Program-made: the position numbers and the translations under genes
The notes under the pieces: model-generated
The model's database searches: none
Seen by the model: the letters and a program-made list of their open reading frames with translations, nothing else
What the model was told of the DNA's origin: nothing
Source of the DNA: Rhodospirillaceae bacterium
Lineage (GTDB): Bacteria; Pseudomonadota; Alphaproteobacteria; Rhodospirillales; JABHCV01
DNA length: 64,000 nucleotides
Direction of reading: 5' to 3'
Assembly (NCBI GenBank): GCA_018662005.1
Contig: JABJHA010000004.1
Coordinates: 1-64,000, forward strand
Shown: in pieces, positions 26,157 to 34,450 of the stretch
Layout of the letters: each line of letters opens with the position of its first letter
Position numbering within the stretch: position 1 is the first letter of the stretch

Positions 26157-27034
26157 AGGCAACTGCGTGAGCTTCGTCCCATAAAATACGAGATGACGGC
26201 GTGGGTCGCCGAAAAATCACGCACGAACCGCTTGCGATCAAGTGTCAGGGCGTAAAAAAAAGCCTTTGGGGCCCTCTTTCGTAACATTATCCATGCTTGT
26301 TTGCGCATGGCATGGCGGCCCTCAAACTTTTCGGTTACATACATGTGGCTCCAGGCAAAATTCCAATCCTTGCGCCAATGCAACTTCCAGGACTTGGCCG
26401 CAGAATGGCTGTTGGCGTGATAGGCCGTGGCGTCGGGAAGGGCAATCATCGAATGGCCCGCCTGCGTGACCCGCATGCAAAGATCCAGATCCTCAAGATA
26501 GAGAAAAATATTTTCGTCGAAGCCGCCCAATTTCTGGATTACATCGGTACGGTACAAGGCAACCGCCGCTGTCAGAAACCAACTGCAGAACGGTCCGTCG
26601 GGAGCCTCGCGGGTAACACTGTGCGAAGTTTCAGCGGGCCCCATCACCCATAAATCCTGACCGTGGCGTGGAATCTGCAAACACGGTGCGGTAAAGGCCG
26701 CATCCGGATAGTCCTGTAACCCCTGATGGAGCCGTTGCAGATTTTCGACCGTCAGGATGGCGTCCGGATCTATCAGCAGGACATAGGGAGTCTTGGCGGC
26801 AAAAATTCCAACATTCAAACCGGCCCCATTACCCGTATTCTCGCCTGTACGAATGATGCGAACGCTCGGGAAACGTTTCTCGATCATAGCCAGCGATTCA
26901 TCCGTGCTGTCATTATCGACAACGATGATTTCCTTTGCCCCCAACAATGGCTCTAGACATTCGTCGATGACATCTATGGAGTTGTAATTGACGGTAACCA
27001 CCGTGGTTTCATCAAGCGCGGGTATTCGGTCCAT
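26153..27034 (-). CDS. Family 2 glycosyltransferase, rhamnosyltransferase-like (293 aa)
   Basis: GT-A enzyme of the WbbL/rhamnosyltransferase group. TVVTVNYNSIDVIDECL starts the fold, EIIVVDNDSTDESL binds nucleotide, LLIDPDAIL gives the metal-binding DxD, and NIFLYLEDLDLCMRV matches the (E/D)D(L/F)D..R segment of this group. It lies at the downstream end of a minus-strand run and is convergent with rfbA. It may use a dTDP-deoxysugar, but donor specificity is not visible. Confidence 0.85.
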   Translation of the reverse strand: MDRIPALDETTVVTVNYNSIDVIDECLEPLLGAKEIIVVDNDSTDESLAMIEKRFPSVRIIRTGENTGNGAGLNVGIFAAKTPYVLLIDPDAILTVENLQRLHQGLQDYPDAAFTAPCLQIPRHGQDLWVMGPAETSHSVTREAPDGPFCSWFLTAAVALYRTDVIQKLGGFDENIFLYLEDLDLCMRVTQAGHSMIALPDATAYHANSHSAAKSWKLHWRKDWNFAWSHMYVTEKFEGRHAMRKQAWIMLRKRAPKAFFYALTLDRKRFVRDFSATHAVISYFMGRSSRSCL

Positions 27035-27067
27035 TTACCTTAAAGGCCTCAATTAAATTAAACATGA

Positions 27068-27763
27068 TCAGCGCAAAAACCGCATCCTGACAATCGTCCA
27101 GATTACCGAAATCACATGATGGGCACGGATTTTTTTGCCCTCCTCATAGGTCCGCCCCCGGTAACTAACGGGAACTTCATAAATCGATTTACTGACGTCA
27201 ACGGCTTTGGACAGAATTTCAGCGTGCTGCTCCCAGCCTTCCGTTTGTAATTTCTCCGCATCGACGAGTGTGCTGCGGAACATCAGGTAACAACTATAGA
27301 CATCCGTAAATGTCGTGTTGTTAAAAATATTGAAAACAAAAGTAATCACATAGTTGCCGATTTTATGCCAAAAATATGAAACCCGGACAAATTCAGGCGC
27401 CAAGAAACGGCTACCCATAACGACGTCGGCATCGAATTGCAGGATCGGCAACATCAATTGTTTGTAATCAGCGGGGTTATATTCCAGGTCAGCATCCTGG
27501 AACAGGATGTATTCGCCGGTGGCCACTTGCATGCCGGCCTTGACGGCGGCACCCTTGCCACCGTTTCGGGGTTGCTTTATCAGCTTCGTGTAAAGTTCCG
27601 GGTTGGCTTCCAGCAGTTCGACCGTCCGGTCTTTCGAGCCGTCATCAACAACGATTACCTCGAGCCTGATTCCGTCAATGCTTTGTGCGGATACCGCTTT
27701 CAGAATATCGAGGATTGTCGCTTCCTCGTTATAGGCCGGAATAAGGATCGTGATCTTTTTCAA
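27068..27763 (-). CDS. Family 2 glycosyltransferase, polyprenyl-phosphate sugar transferase-like (231 aa)
   Basis: DPM1-type GT2. ITILIPAYNEEATILDIL, VIVVDDGSKDRTVELL, NGGKGAAVKAGM and ILFQDADLEYNP (DAD metal site) are all present, and VSYRGRTYEEGKKI is typical of DPM1/GtrB-like proteins. There is no strongly predicted C-terminal membrane pair, so it may act as a soluble or peripheral transferase charging polyprenyl phosphate, a donor that GT-C enzymes such as the one at 27899-29839 use. It lies 33 nt upstream of the rhamnosyltransferase-like gene. Confidence 0.85.
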   Translation of the reverse strand: MKKITILIPAYNEEATILDILKAVSAQSIDGIRLEVIVVDDGSKDRTVELLEANPELYTKLIKQPRNGGKGAAVKAGMQVATGEYILFQDADLEYNPADYKQLMLPILQFDADVVMGSRFLAPEFVRVSYFWHKIGNYVITFVFNIFNNTTFTDVYSCYLMFRSTLVDAEKLQTEGWEQHAEILSKAVDVSKSIYEVPVSYRGRTYEEGKKIRAHHVISVIWTIVRMRFLR

Positions 27764-27898
27764 GAAATACTCCTGATTTTTTTGTATCTGATTGATGAAC
27801 CGAAATTACAGCAAGCGGGGCAATACAGAATGTTAGAAAGGCACTTATACTCAGACGCGTATGGCCTATCAAGGCACGAGTTGATTTCCGGCTTTCTG

Positions 27899-29839
27899 CT
27901 AGTCTTTCTTGCCGCTTACGTGTTCTGGTCCAGCCCTGTCAAAAGGACAGGATCGCCCGTCGACACGGAGAATCAACTGTTCAAGATCGGCGCTCGAATA
28001 AACTGCCAGGGATCGAGATGTGATTGCCTTGGAATTCGTACGGGTCAACTCCTTGACACAACCAAGAGAGAGTAACGTCTTCCATTGGCTCGGGCCCTTC
28101 TGGTTCGCCGAACCGATGTCTTCATTCACCTTTATGACGGTGCTTAAAATATGTGTAATGCCAAGCTTTCTGAGCTGACTGAAATAAAGGCCCGGATTGA
28201 AAGCATGTGGACGAATATCAAGAAAGTTCTCGTTCGATGTGTGGGCATAATAAACCGGGATATCAAACAGGTAAATCAATTGTCGATTAACGACGAGAAC
28301 GCGATCCGTCTGCTTTAAATTCTCGTTAATCCAGACCACAGCGTCATATCCGGAAATGTTGCGGGAGAGAAAATCAGCACGACTCACATCGTCAAAACTG
28401 TAGCGAAAATAATTTATTGAACTGGCAAGGTGCCCCGCCATTTGCAAGCCGATGGTAAGGATACACGCCAGCATCAAAGGTTTCGTGGCCTTGGCTTGAC
28501 TGGCCCAATGGCACGCCGCAACCGCCACCAACATCAGGGCAACAGGATAGATCGGCAGAAGATGACGCACCCGCTGCGAACTGCCACTAAAAAACCAAAG
28601 TCCGTAATACAGGGTGACGACCAAAGACGCCGTCAACAGTGGACTCGCCAAAAGGCATCTGCGAAACCGCCACAACCCGGCCAGCACAAAAGGCAAAATC
28701 AACATCATAAATGGCCCCAAGCCGACCCGTTCGGAATCAAAGGCAAGTGATGTCGAAAATGTCGCTAAAAATGGATAGATCAACGCCGACAGCGGCGATA
28801 GTGGAACGCCCTGTTCACTTACGAACAGATTATCCCTCATTGCCTGCTGATGGGAGATGTCCCAAAATCCGGAATTGCCAACATTGAGGATACCATAAAG
28901 CATGGGGAAAACCGGATCTCCGGTATGCATCCAATTCCAGGCATACCACTGGAATCCCGCCAACAAAGCCGCCAGGCTAAACAGGAGCACTTGCTTCGGC
29001 CACTGGCGGAGCGTTAACACTCCACTGCCGCAGGCCGCAGCGAACAGCAATCCCGTGTACTTGGCACCCACGAACAGACCAGCGGCCAGACCCGATAAGA
29101 CGGCATAGCGGAACAATTCCGTTTCGCGGCCCCTGATCAGGGCCCCGAGTGCAACAATGACAAAACCGGCATTTCGCACCTCGATCTGACCCGAACCGCC
29201 GCCATAAAGAACGGCGGGCGTGGTCAACCAGATCAAGGTGATCACCAACGACCAGGATCGTTCAAGACGGAAACGGCAAAGGAAATACAAAGCCCCCGCA
29301 ACGCCCCATCCTGACACCATGGTCCACATGGTTAACGCCTTCTCGCCGCCAAGCCCCAGAGCCGGAATATATGTCATTTGAAGCAGCAGCGGAATGGCCC
29401 CATCGATGGCCCTGGGAACAAATATCAATTGCCCTTCCTGCCAGAACATTTTCGGCAGGGCAAAATGGTAGGCCATGGTGTCGGCATCGGCCGGAGGCGA
29501 CACACCCTCCAGAACGTCGAGTGCCAAAACCAGAGCCAGACCGGTTAACAGCAATTGTTCTGTTGACGAATATACTTTGCCGCGACCGGCATCGGGTCGT
29601 CCCAACACTATCAGCCCAAAGACGCCCGCCGCCAACAGGGCAAGAACGGAGCCGGTATTGAACATTCCGGCCACACCCAAGAAGAACATCAGCCAACCGA
29701 GCACGCCCATGCCAAGGACGAACGCTGTCACCATCCGCTCTCCCCAGGGCAGGGAGTCTCGGATGCCGAGAAGCCACAAGGCAATTGCGCCCAATCCGAC
29801 ACATGAGGTCACTTCCAACAGAACAACCAGCGCTGACAT
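27899..29839 (-). CDS. GT-C/family 39-like polytopic glycosyltransferase (646 aa)
   Basis: Integral membrane protein with about a dozen hydrophobic segments from residue 1 to about 490, then a soluble tail. An early loop GVSPPADADTMAYHFALP carries acidic residues (DAD) in the position of the GT-C catalytic loop. The start at 29839 forms a TGATG junction with the upstream GT2 stop; the 57-residue extension to 30010 lies inside that gene. It shares the PPxDxDxxxYH signature and exact length with the plus-strand protein at 40265-42205, so the two are probably paralogues. Expected role: sugar transfer from a polyprenyl-phosphate donor on the periplasmic side. Confidence 0.7.
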   Translation of the reverse strand: MSALVVLLEVTSCVGLGAIALWLLGIRDSLPWGERMVTAFVLGMGVLGWLMFFLGVAGMFNTGSVLALLAAGVFGLIVLGRPDAGRGKVYSSTEQLLLTGLALVLALDVLEGVSPPADADTMAYHFALPKMFWQEGQLIFVPRAIDGAIPLLLQMTYIPALGLGGEKALTMWTMVSGWGVAGALYFLCRFRLERSWSLVITLIWLTTPAVLYGGGSGQIEVRNAGFVIVALGALIRGRETELFRYAVLSGLAAGLFVGAKYTGLLFAAACGSGVLTLRQWPKQVLLFSLAALLAGFQWYAWNWMHTGDPVFPMLYGILNVGNSGFWDISHQQAMRDNLFVSEQGVPLSPLSALIYPFLATFSTSLAFDSERVGLGPFMMLILPFVLAGLWRFRRCLLASPLLTASLVVTLYYGLWFFSGSSQRVRHLLPIYPVALMLVAVAACHWASQAKATKPLMLACILTIGLQMAGHLASSINYFRYSFDDVSRADFLSRNISGYDAVVWINENLKQTDRVLVVNRQLIYLFDIPVYYAHTSNENFLDIRPHAFNPGLYFSQLRKLGITHILSTVIKVNEDIGSANQKGPSQWKTLLSLGCVKELTRTNSKAITSRSLAVYSSADLEQLILRVDGRSCPFDRAGPEHVSGKKD

Positions 29840-30840
29840 CACAACTGCTCCAGCAAATCGAGGCCCCTGTGGACCAGATCCCTGAAGCGGTAAACATATG
29901 CTCCGAAGCCAACAACGACCCAAGCTAACAATGCCAACACCAGCCATTGGGGGGTGGCCGCCCGCGGGGAAGTTTGTCCGGACGCCAGTGAAATCGCAAG
30001 CAAATTCCAAGGCAGCTGCAGACCGATCAACAAAGCCTTGAAAGGGAAACCGCCACGCCGGTAAGCAATCATTGCTTCGAAATGGACGGCCAAAATCCTG
30101 AACAACAAATCAAACAGTCCGGGCGCATGACGTCGGGCAATGTCCAGCGAGCAGGCGAGGCGACGGGCGGTAAAGCTGGTGATCGAACTGCCCGTCACGT
30201 GATAACGCGAAAGAACATTGGGGAAAATGCTGAACGTTGCGCCATCACGTGCTAGCAATTTCAGCCATAATTCAAAATCCTGAGCTGTCGCCAGAGCTTC
30301 GTCAAAACCACCCACCTCCACCACTTCGGCGCGGCGGCAGACGACGCTCGATGTGGCGATGAAACCCTGGCGGAAAAGCCCGATATAAGGATCAGAGGCC
30401 TGTTGAAAACGGCGGGCACATTCAACCGTGTTTTCCGACCCGTCAATCTCGACGCGGATAAAATCATGGGCGACCAGTACATGGTTTGTGCCATGCAGAG
30501 CGGCCATGGATCGCTCGATCTTCTCGGCCATCCATTCGTCATCGGCATCAAGAAAAGCAACGAAGGTTAACTTTGCTTCCCGGAGGGCGTGATTGCGAGC
30601 CGCCCCGGCGCCCTTGTTTTGCTGAGCGATCACCCTCAGTTCGACGCCATTCATCTTTTCACGCATTGCCTCCGCCGCTTCAAAGGTGCCATCGTCGGAG
30701 CCGTCGTCAACGACAATGACTTCGCCGGGTTTCAATGTCTGTGCGGCCACGGAAGCGAGCGCCTGGCCAATACAAAACGCCGCACGGTAGGCCGGTACAA
30801 TGACACTAACATCGGCCATCTTGTGCTCTTCAAGAGACAT
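29839..30840 (-). CDS. Family 2 glycosyltransferase with C-terminal membrane segment (333 aa)
   Basis: GT-A fold. ADVSVIVPAYRAAFCIGQAL, VIVVDDGSDDGTFEAAE, and TFVAFLDADDEWMAEKI with the DAD metal site are clear; GGFDEALATAQDFELWL is the typical late acidic motif. A hydrophobic stretch near the C-terminus (WLVLALLAWVVVGFGAYVY) may anchor it. I start at the ATG at 30840, with GGAGG 9 nt upstream. An alternative ATG at 30819 (MADVSVIVPAYR) is also plausible. It overlaps asnB by 11 nt and the GT-C gene by 1 nt. Confidence 0.85.
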   Translation of the reverse strand: MSLEEHKMADVSVIVPAYRAAFCIGQALASVAAQTLKPGEVIVVDDGSDDGTFEAAEAMREKMNGVELRVIAQQNKGAGAARNHALREAKLTFVAFLDADDEWMAEKIERSMAALHGTNHVLVAHDFIRVEIDGSENTVECARRFQQASDPYIGLFRQGFIATSSVVCRRAEVVEVGGFDEALATAQDFELWLKLLARDGATFSIFPNVLSRYHVTGSSITSFTARRLACSLDIARRHAPGLFDLLFRILAVHFEAMIAYRRGGFPFKALLIGLQLPWNLLAISLASGQTSPRAATPQWLVLALLAWVVVGFGAYVYRFRDLVHRGLDLLEQL

Positions 30841-32722
30841 CGGCGAAAGCCTCCAATCCTTCCGCAGGCGGGCAGGCCGCAGCTGGTGATTCAACATGAA
30901 TACGCACGGCCAACTCCAGCATCAACAATTGATAAATGCGAAAGCCATGCCGGGAAGGGTCGGCGAACAGGCGCTCGATACCGGATTTAGTCCACCAGCC
31001 ACGCTCGAGGGTTTCCCGACGTGTCAGAATACGACGCGCCGGTTTTCCAAGACCGGCCTCAAGCCAGGCTAGTACCGGCGAGGCAAATCCCCGCTTGGGA
31101 GCATCGATAACAGCGGCGGGAAGATACGGGCGGGCCATGACTCTTTGAAGTGCTTTCTGCCGCCCATTCGGTGTGCGGATTGTCTCCGGCACCGCTAACG
31201 CCGCCTCGACCAAATGATGATCGAGGAACGGTACCCGCCCCTCGACACCGACGGACATGGATGTGCGATCAAGCAAGCTGAGCAAATCTCCAGACAAATA
31301 TGTATTGATGTCGGCGCAAAGCATTGCCGTCTGCCTCTCCCCTTCACAGGCGTCGGCGAACGTGGCCTGGGCCGATTTTCCAACAGGGTTGGGCCAGCCA
31401 ATGAGATCGCGAATAGGCGGAGCGAAGAAGGTCGTGTGATCGTGCAGATAACCGCCCGGATCAGATGTCCATTTTTCCGCCCGCGCCAACCGCCAGGCTG
31501 TCATTGGCGAAAGGGTGGAGACGGCTGGTTCAATCAATCCGCGCCGCAGCCAGCCTGGAAGCCGAAGATAGTTTTTTTCAATGGTTCGTTGGAAATAGCG
31601 CCCATATCCGGCAAACAATTCATCACCGCCGGTGCCGTTGAGCGCCACCTTGAGAGTTTTTCCCAATGCCTCCTCGATCAGGAAATTTGGCAATAGGGCG
31701 GGATCGCCAAGGGGTTCGTCCGCGTGCCAGGCAAGCCGCGGTAGGCTGGCCCCAACATCCGAGGCGGGCAAAGTAATGGTCGTGTGGCGGGTTCCGTAAC
31801 GCAGCGCCACCTCTTCGGCCAACGGACTTTCGTCAACTGGCGAACCTTCAAAGTCAACGGTGAACGTATTTATCGGCCGGGTGGAGCGTTCGGCGGCCAG
31901 AGCCACCATGAGACCTGAATCGATTCCTCCCGATAACAGCGCCCCAACCGGGACGTCACTGCGTAATTGCAGGCTAATGCTGTCGCCCAGCAATTGCGTC
32001 AGGTGTTCGGTGATTTCGGCCTCGTTCACAGGCAGGTTGGTGGCCGGACGCGCATGCCAGTAACGCTCAATGGCAATGCCGCCATCGGCGTCGATGCGGA
32101 GCAGATGACCGGGCGGCAGTTGTCGGACCCCCTTGTAAAGGGTTGCCGGCGCCGGCACATACCCATGGGTCAACTGGACGCCAAGGGCGCGCTCGTCGAT
32201 AGAGGCCGCAATCAACCCCGATGCAAACAGGGCCTTGATTTCCGATGCATAGAGAATTCCACCACCCGAAAGCTTCGCCCAATAGAGCGGTTTGATCCCC
32301 AAACGATCGCGCACAAGCATTAGGCGGTGGGGGGCTTCTTCGTAAAGCGCCAGGGCGTACATACCGTTCAGGACGTGTACAAACGCATCCCCCTGGGCCC
32401 GGTGAAGCGCCAGCGCAGCTTCCATATCCCCTTGTGTCTGATAGGGATAATCCCGATGTTCCTGCCGAATTTCCAGATAGTTGTAAATTTCGCCGTTGCC
32501 GGACAGCACCCGTCCACCTGCCTCATCGACGATCGGCTGTTCGCCGGTTTCCAGATCGATTATCGCAAGACGGCAAAAGCCTGCCTGGTATCGACCATCG
32601 ACTGTTGCGTAACGGCCTTCGCCATCGGGGCCGCGATGAGCGATGGCGGCCAGCATAGCATCCATGTCCGCTGCATGGGGTGGCCCGTTGCGGGGCAGGA
32701 ACAGTCCGGCGATACCGCACAT
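30830..32722 (-). CDS. asnB: Glutamine-dependent asparagine synthetase-type amidotransferase (630 aa)
   Basis: Two-domain AsnB-like enzyme. The N-terminal glutaminase starts MCGIAGLFLP with the nucleophilic Cys2, followed by AHRGPDGEG and LSGNGEIYNYLEIR. The synthetase domain has the PPi-loop GALLSGGIDSGLMVALA and GTGGDELFAGYGRYF. I use the ATG at 32722 so that Cys2 follows Met1; the open frame extends 9 codons further. Such enzymes in polysaccharide loci are thought to amidate uronic acids (WbpS-like). It sits 1 nt from a heparinase-like gene and overlaps a GT2, so glycan amidation is favoured over free asparagine synthesis. Confidence 0.85.
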   Translation of the reverse strand: MCGIAGLFLPRNGPPHAADMDAMLAAIAHRGPDGEGRYATVDGRYQAGFCRLAIIDLETGEQPIVDEAGGRVLSGNGEIYNYLEIRQEHRDYPYQTQGDMEAALALHRAQGDAFVHVLNGMYALALYEEAPHRLMLVRDRLGIKPLYWAKLSGGGILYASEIKALFASGLIAASIDERALGVQLTHGYVPAPATLYKGVRQLPPGHLLRIDADGGIAIERYWHARPATNLPVNEAEITEHLTQLLGDSISLQLRSDVPVGALLSGGIDSGLMVALAAERSTRPINTFTVDFEGSPVDESPLAEEVALRYGTRHTTITLPASDVGASLPRLAWHADEPLGDPALLPNFLIEEALGKTLKVALNGTGGDELFAGYGRYFQRTIEKNYLRLPGWLRRGLIEPAVSTLSPMTAWRLARAEKWTSDPGGYLHDHTTFFAPPIRDLIGWPNPVGKSAQATFADACEGERQTAMLCADINTYLSGDLLSLLDRTSMSVGVEGRVPFLDHHLVEAALAVPETIRTPNGRQKALQRVMARPYLPAAVIDAPKRGFASPVLAWLEAGLGKPARRILTRRETLERGWWTKSGIERLFADPSRHGFRIYQLLMLELAVRIHVESPAAACPPAEGLEAFADVS

Positions 32723-32723
32723 C

Positions 32724-34442
32724 TTACAAGCACTCCAGGCTAAAACCACCGCGCCACGGCAAGCTGACGCATTTCTTCATGCGAATGGCATGTGCCGCCG
32801 TGCCGGCCCCGTAGGAGTGCCAGCATGTCACGGGCTCAATGGACATCTTATTGACGTCGCCCTGCCAACTCAGACGGTATTCTTTCTGTTGCCCCGCCAA
32901 CACGATTGCACCATCCACGCAACGGGGTTTGAGTGGCGTAATGATCGTCCGCACCAAATCATGGCGGCTATGGCCGGCAAGATCATCGTCAACGCAAAGC
33001 CTGTTGCCGGCAAAATGCCAACAGCGTTTGTGTGCCCCAACACCAGGAAATCGGGAGAACCCATGATGAACCAGTGTCATGGTATCCGTCTCGATTTCAA
33101 CCTGTGGTACCGGTCCGCCAATTTTACGGCGAAAGGTTTCATCGTAGTAGGGCCGGCTAGGCGGAAAACTACTCGCATGATCAACCATGAGACCGTTGTG
33201 GGCCGCCCCGGATCGATAGTAGGCCGCCTCACCTTCCTCGCCGTAACTTCCACGGCCCGGATCAACAATCACCGGTTCGTTCTCATAGTGGAGCTCGAAA
33301 CCGCCAATATCCTGATGACCGTGGCCGGGCATGTGGGACCACCCCCCGGGCGCGACATGGGCAAGCATTGAAAAGGGACCGAGCGCAAGGCGGTGCCATC
33401 CTGCGGCGGACAGAGCCACCGACGATGCTGGCGCAATTTGCCGTCGCAAATCCAGGAACGCCCTGACGTCATCTTCCACCAATCCGGCAAGCCAGCCACC
33501 CGTGCCACCCGGAAGCAGGCCGGAAAGCCAGGCCGGAGAACAATCAGGTGACAGATCGCCAATCAAGGGCATCCCACCGGGCAAGGTCATGGCGTTGGCG
33601 GCTGAAAGTGCCTTTAAGGTAAATTCCTTCAGCATGCTGGCCTCTTTCCGTTCATAACGTTTAGCCGCGAGCCATGCCTCGGCGTAGTTGCGTGTCAACA
33701 GCAACTGATAATGGCTGGAACCCTCACGCAAGACCCCTTCAGCCGAAAAAATGCGTTCAAATTCATGGCATAAAATCTCCGCTCCCAAGCTGGCCGCCTT
33801 GTCGAGTTTAAGTTCAAGGCCCAGAAGATATAGTCCACGACCATTGTTGGAGAGGTGATTCGAGGTGTGATGGTCGCCGAAATATTCGAGCCTGTCGGCA
33901 ATCACCGTTGCATGGGCGGCGAGAACGCGCACGGTATCCGCATTGTCTCCCGGTAACCCGTGACGGCGGGCGAATGCCAGGATGTTCACGGCCCGCTCTG
34001 CCGCAGTGTAAGGATGCCAGGCCCAGTCGCCGGAAGGTTCGCCGTAATTTGACCGCCAGGCCTGCCACAGAATGCCGACCCACGCCGGGTCGGCGGCGGC
34101 GCCCATAAGGGGCAGCCAGGCGAAGCGGTGCATCGCCAAAAGCGTTTCGATGTCGGCGAAAGTGCGCTGGAAAAAGGCTTCGCTACCGGATGCATCAAGC
34201 ATAAGTTTCTCTCCGGCCAGACGGATGTCTATCCTTCCTTCGGGCTGTCCCGGCGCAGCACCCGGATAGTTTTTGTCTGCATCCTCCAGTTCAAGAGGTA
34301 GAAATTCGGTCAAATACGGCGGTCGATGCGCCTCGAAGGACGGCTCGCCCGGCCAGCGTCCCAATAACCGCCCAATCAACCAACGCCGCAGCACCGGATC
34401 GCCGGCGAGTTGGCGAATTTTGCGATGAATTTCAGTTATCAT
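32724..34442 (-). CDS. Heparinase II/III-family protein (572 aa)
   Basis: An all-alpha N-terminal toroid (residues about 40-300; FGDHHTSNHLSNNGRGLYLLG and EGSSHYQLLLTRNYAEAW) is followed by a beta-sandwich beginning near MPGHGHQDIGGFELHY. This is the fold of polysaccharide lyases PL12/PL15 and of heparinase-like proteins in exopolysaccharide operons. Candidate catalytic residues are Asn/His of HLSNNGRG, Tyr of SSHYQ and His of GHGHQD. No signal peptide is visible. Neighbours are biosynthetic, so a processing or quality-control role on the nascent uronic-acid polymer is more likely than catabolism. Whether it is a lyase is unproven. Confidence 0.8.
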   Translation of the reverse strand: MITEIHRKIRQLAGDPVLRRWLIGRLLGRWPGEPSFEAHRPPYLTEFLPLELEDADKNYPGAAPGQPEGRIDIRLAGEKLMLDASGSEAFFQRTFADIETLLAMHRFAWLPLMGAAADPAWVGILWQAWRSNYGEPSGDWAWHPYTAAERAVNILAFARRHGLPGDNADTVRVLAAHATVIADRLEYFGDHHTSNHLSNNGRGLYLLGLELKLDKAASLGAEILCHEFERIFSAEGVLREGSSHYQLLLTRNYAEAWLAAKRYERKEASMLKEFTLKALSAANAMTLPGGMPLIGDLSPDCSPAWLSGLLPGGTGGWLAGLVEDDVRAFLDLRRQIAPASSVALSAAGWHRLALGPFSMLAHVAPGGWSHMPGHGHQDIGGFELHYENEPVIVDPGRGSYGEEGEAAYYRSGAAHNGLMVDHASSFPPSRPYYDETFRRKIGGPVPQVEIETDTMTLVHHGFSRFPGVGAHKRCWHFAGNRLCVDDDLAGHSRHDLVRTIITPLKPRCVDGAIVLAGQQKEYRLSWQGDVNKMSIEPVTCWHSYGAGTAAHAIRMKKCVSLPWRGGFSLECL

Positions 34443-34450
34443 TCAACATC

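Noticed and set aside
32724-34442. Catabolic heparin/alginate lyase
   Set aside because: No signal peptide or uptake genes nearby; neighbours are biosynthetic.
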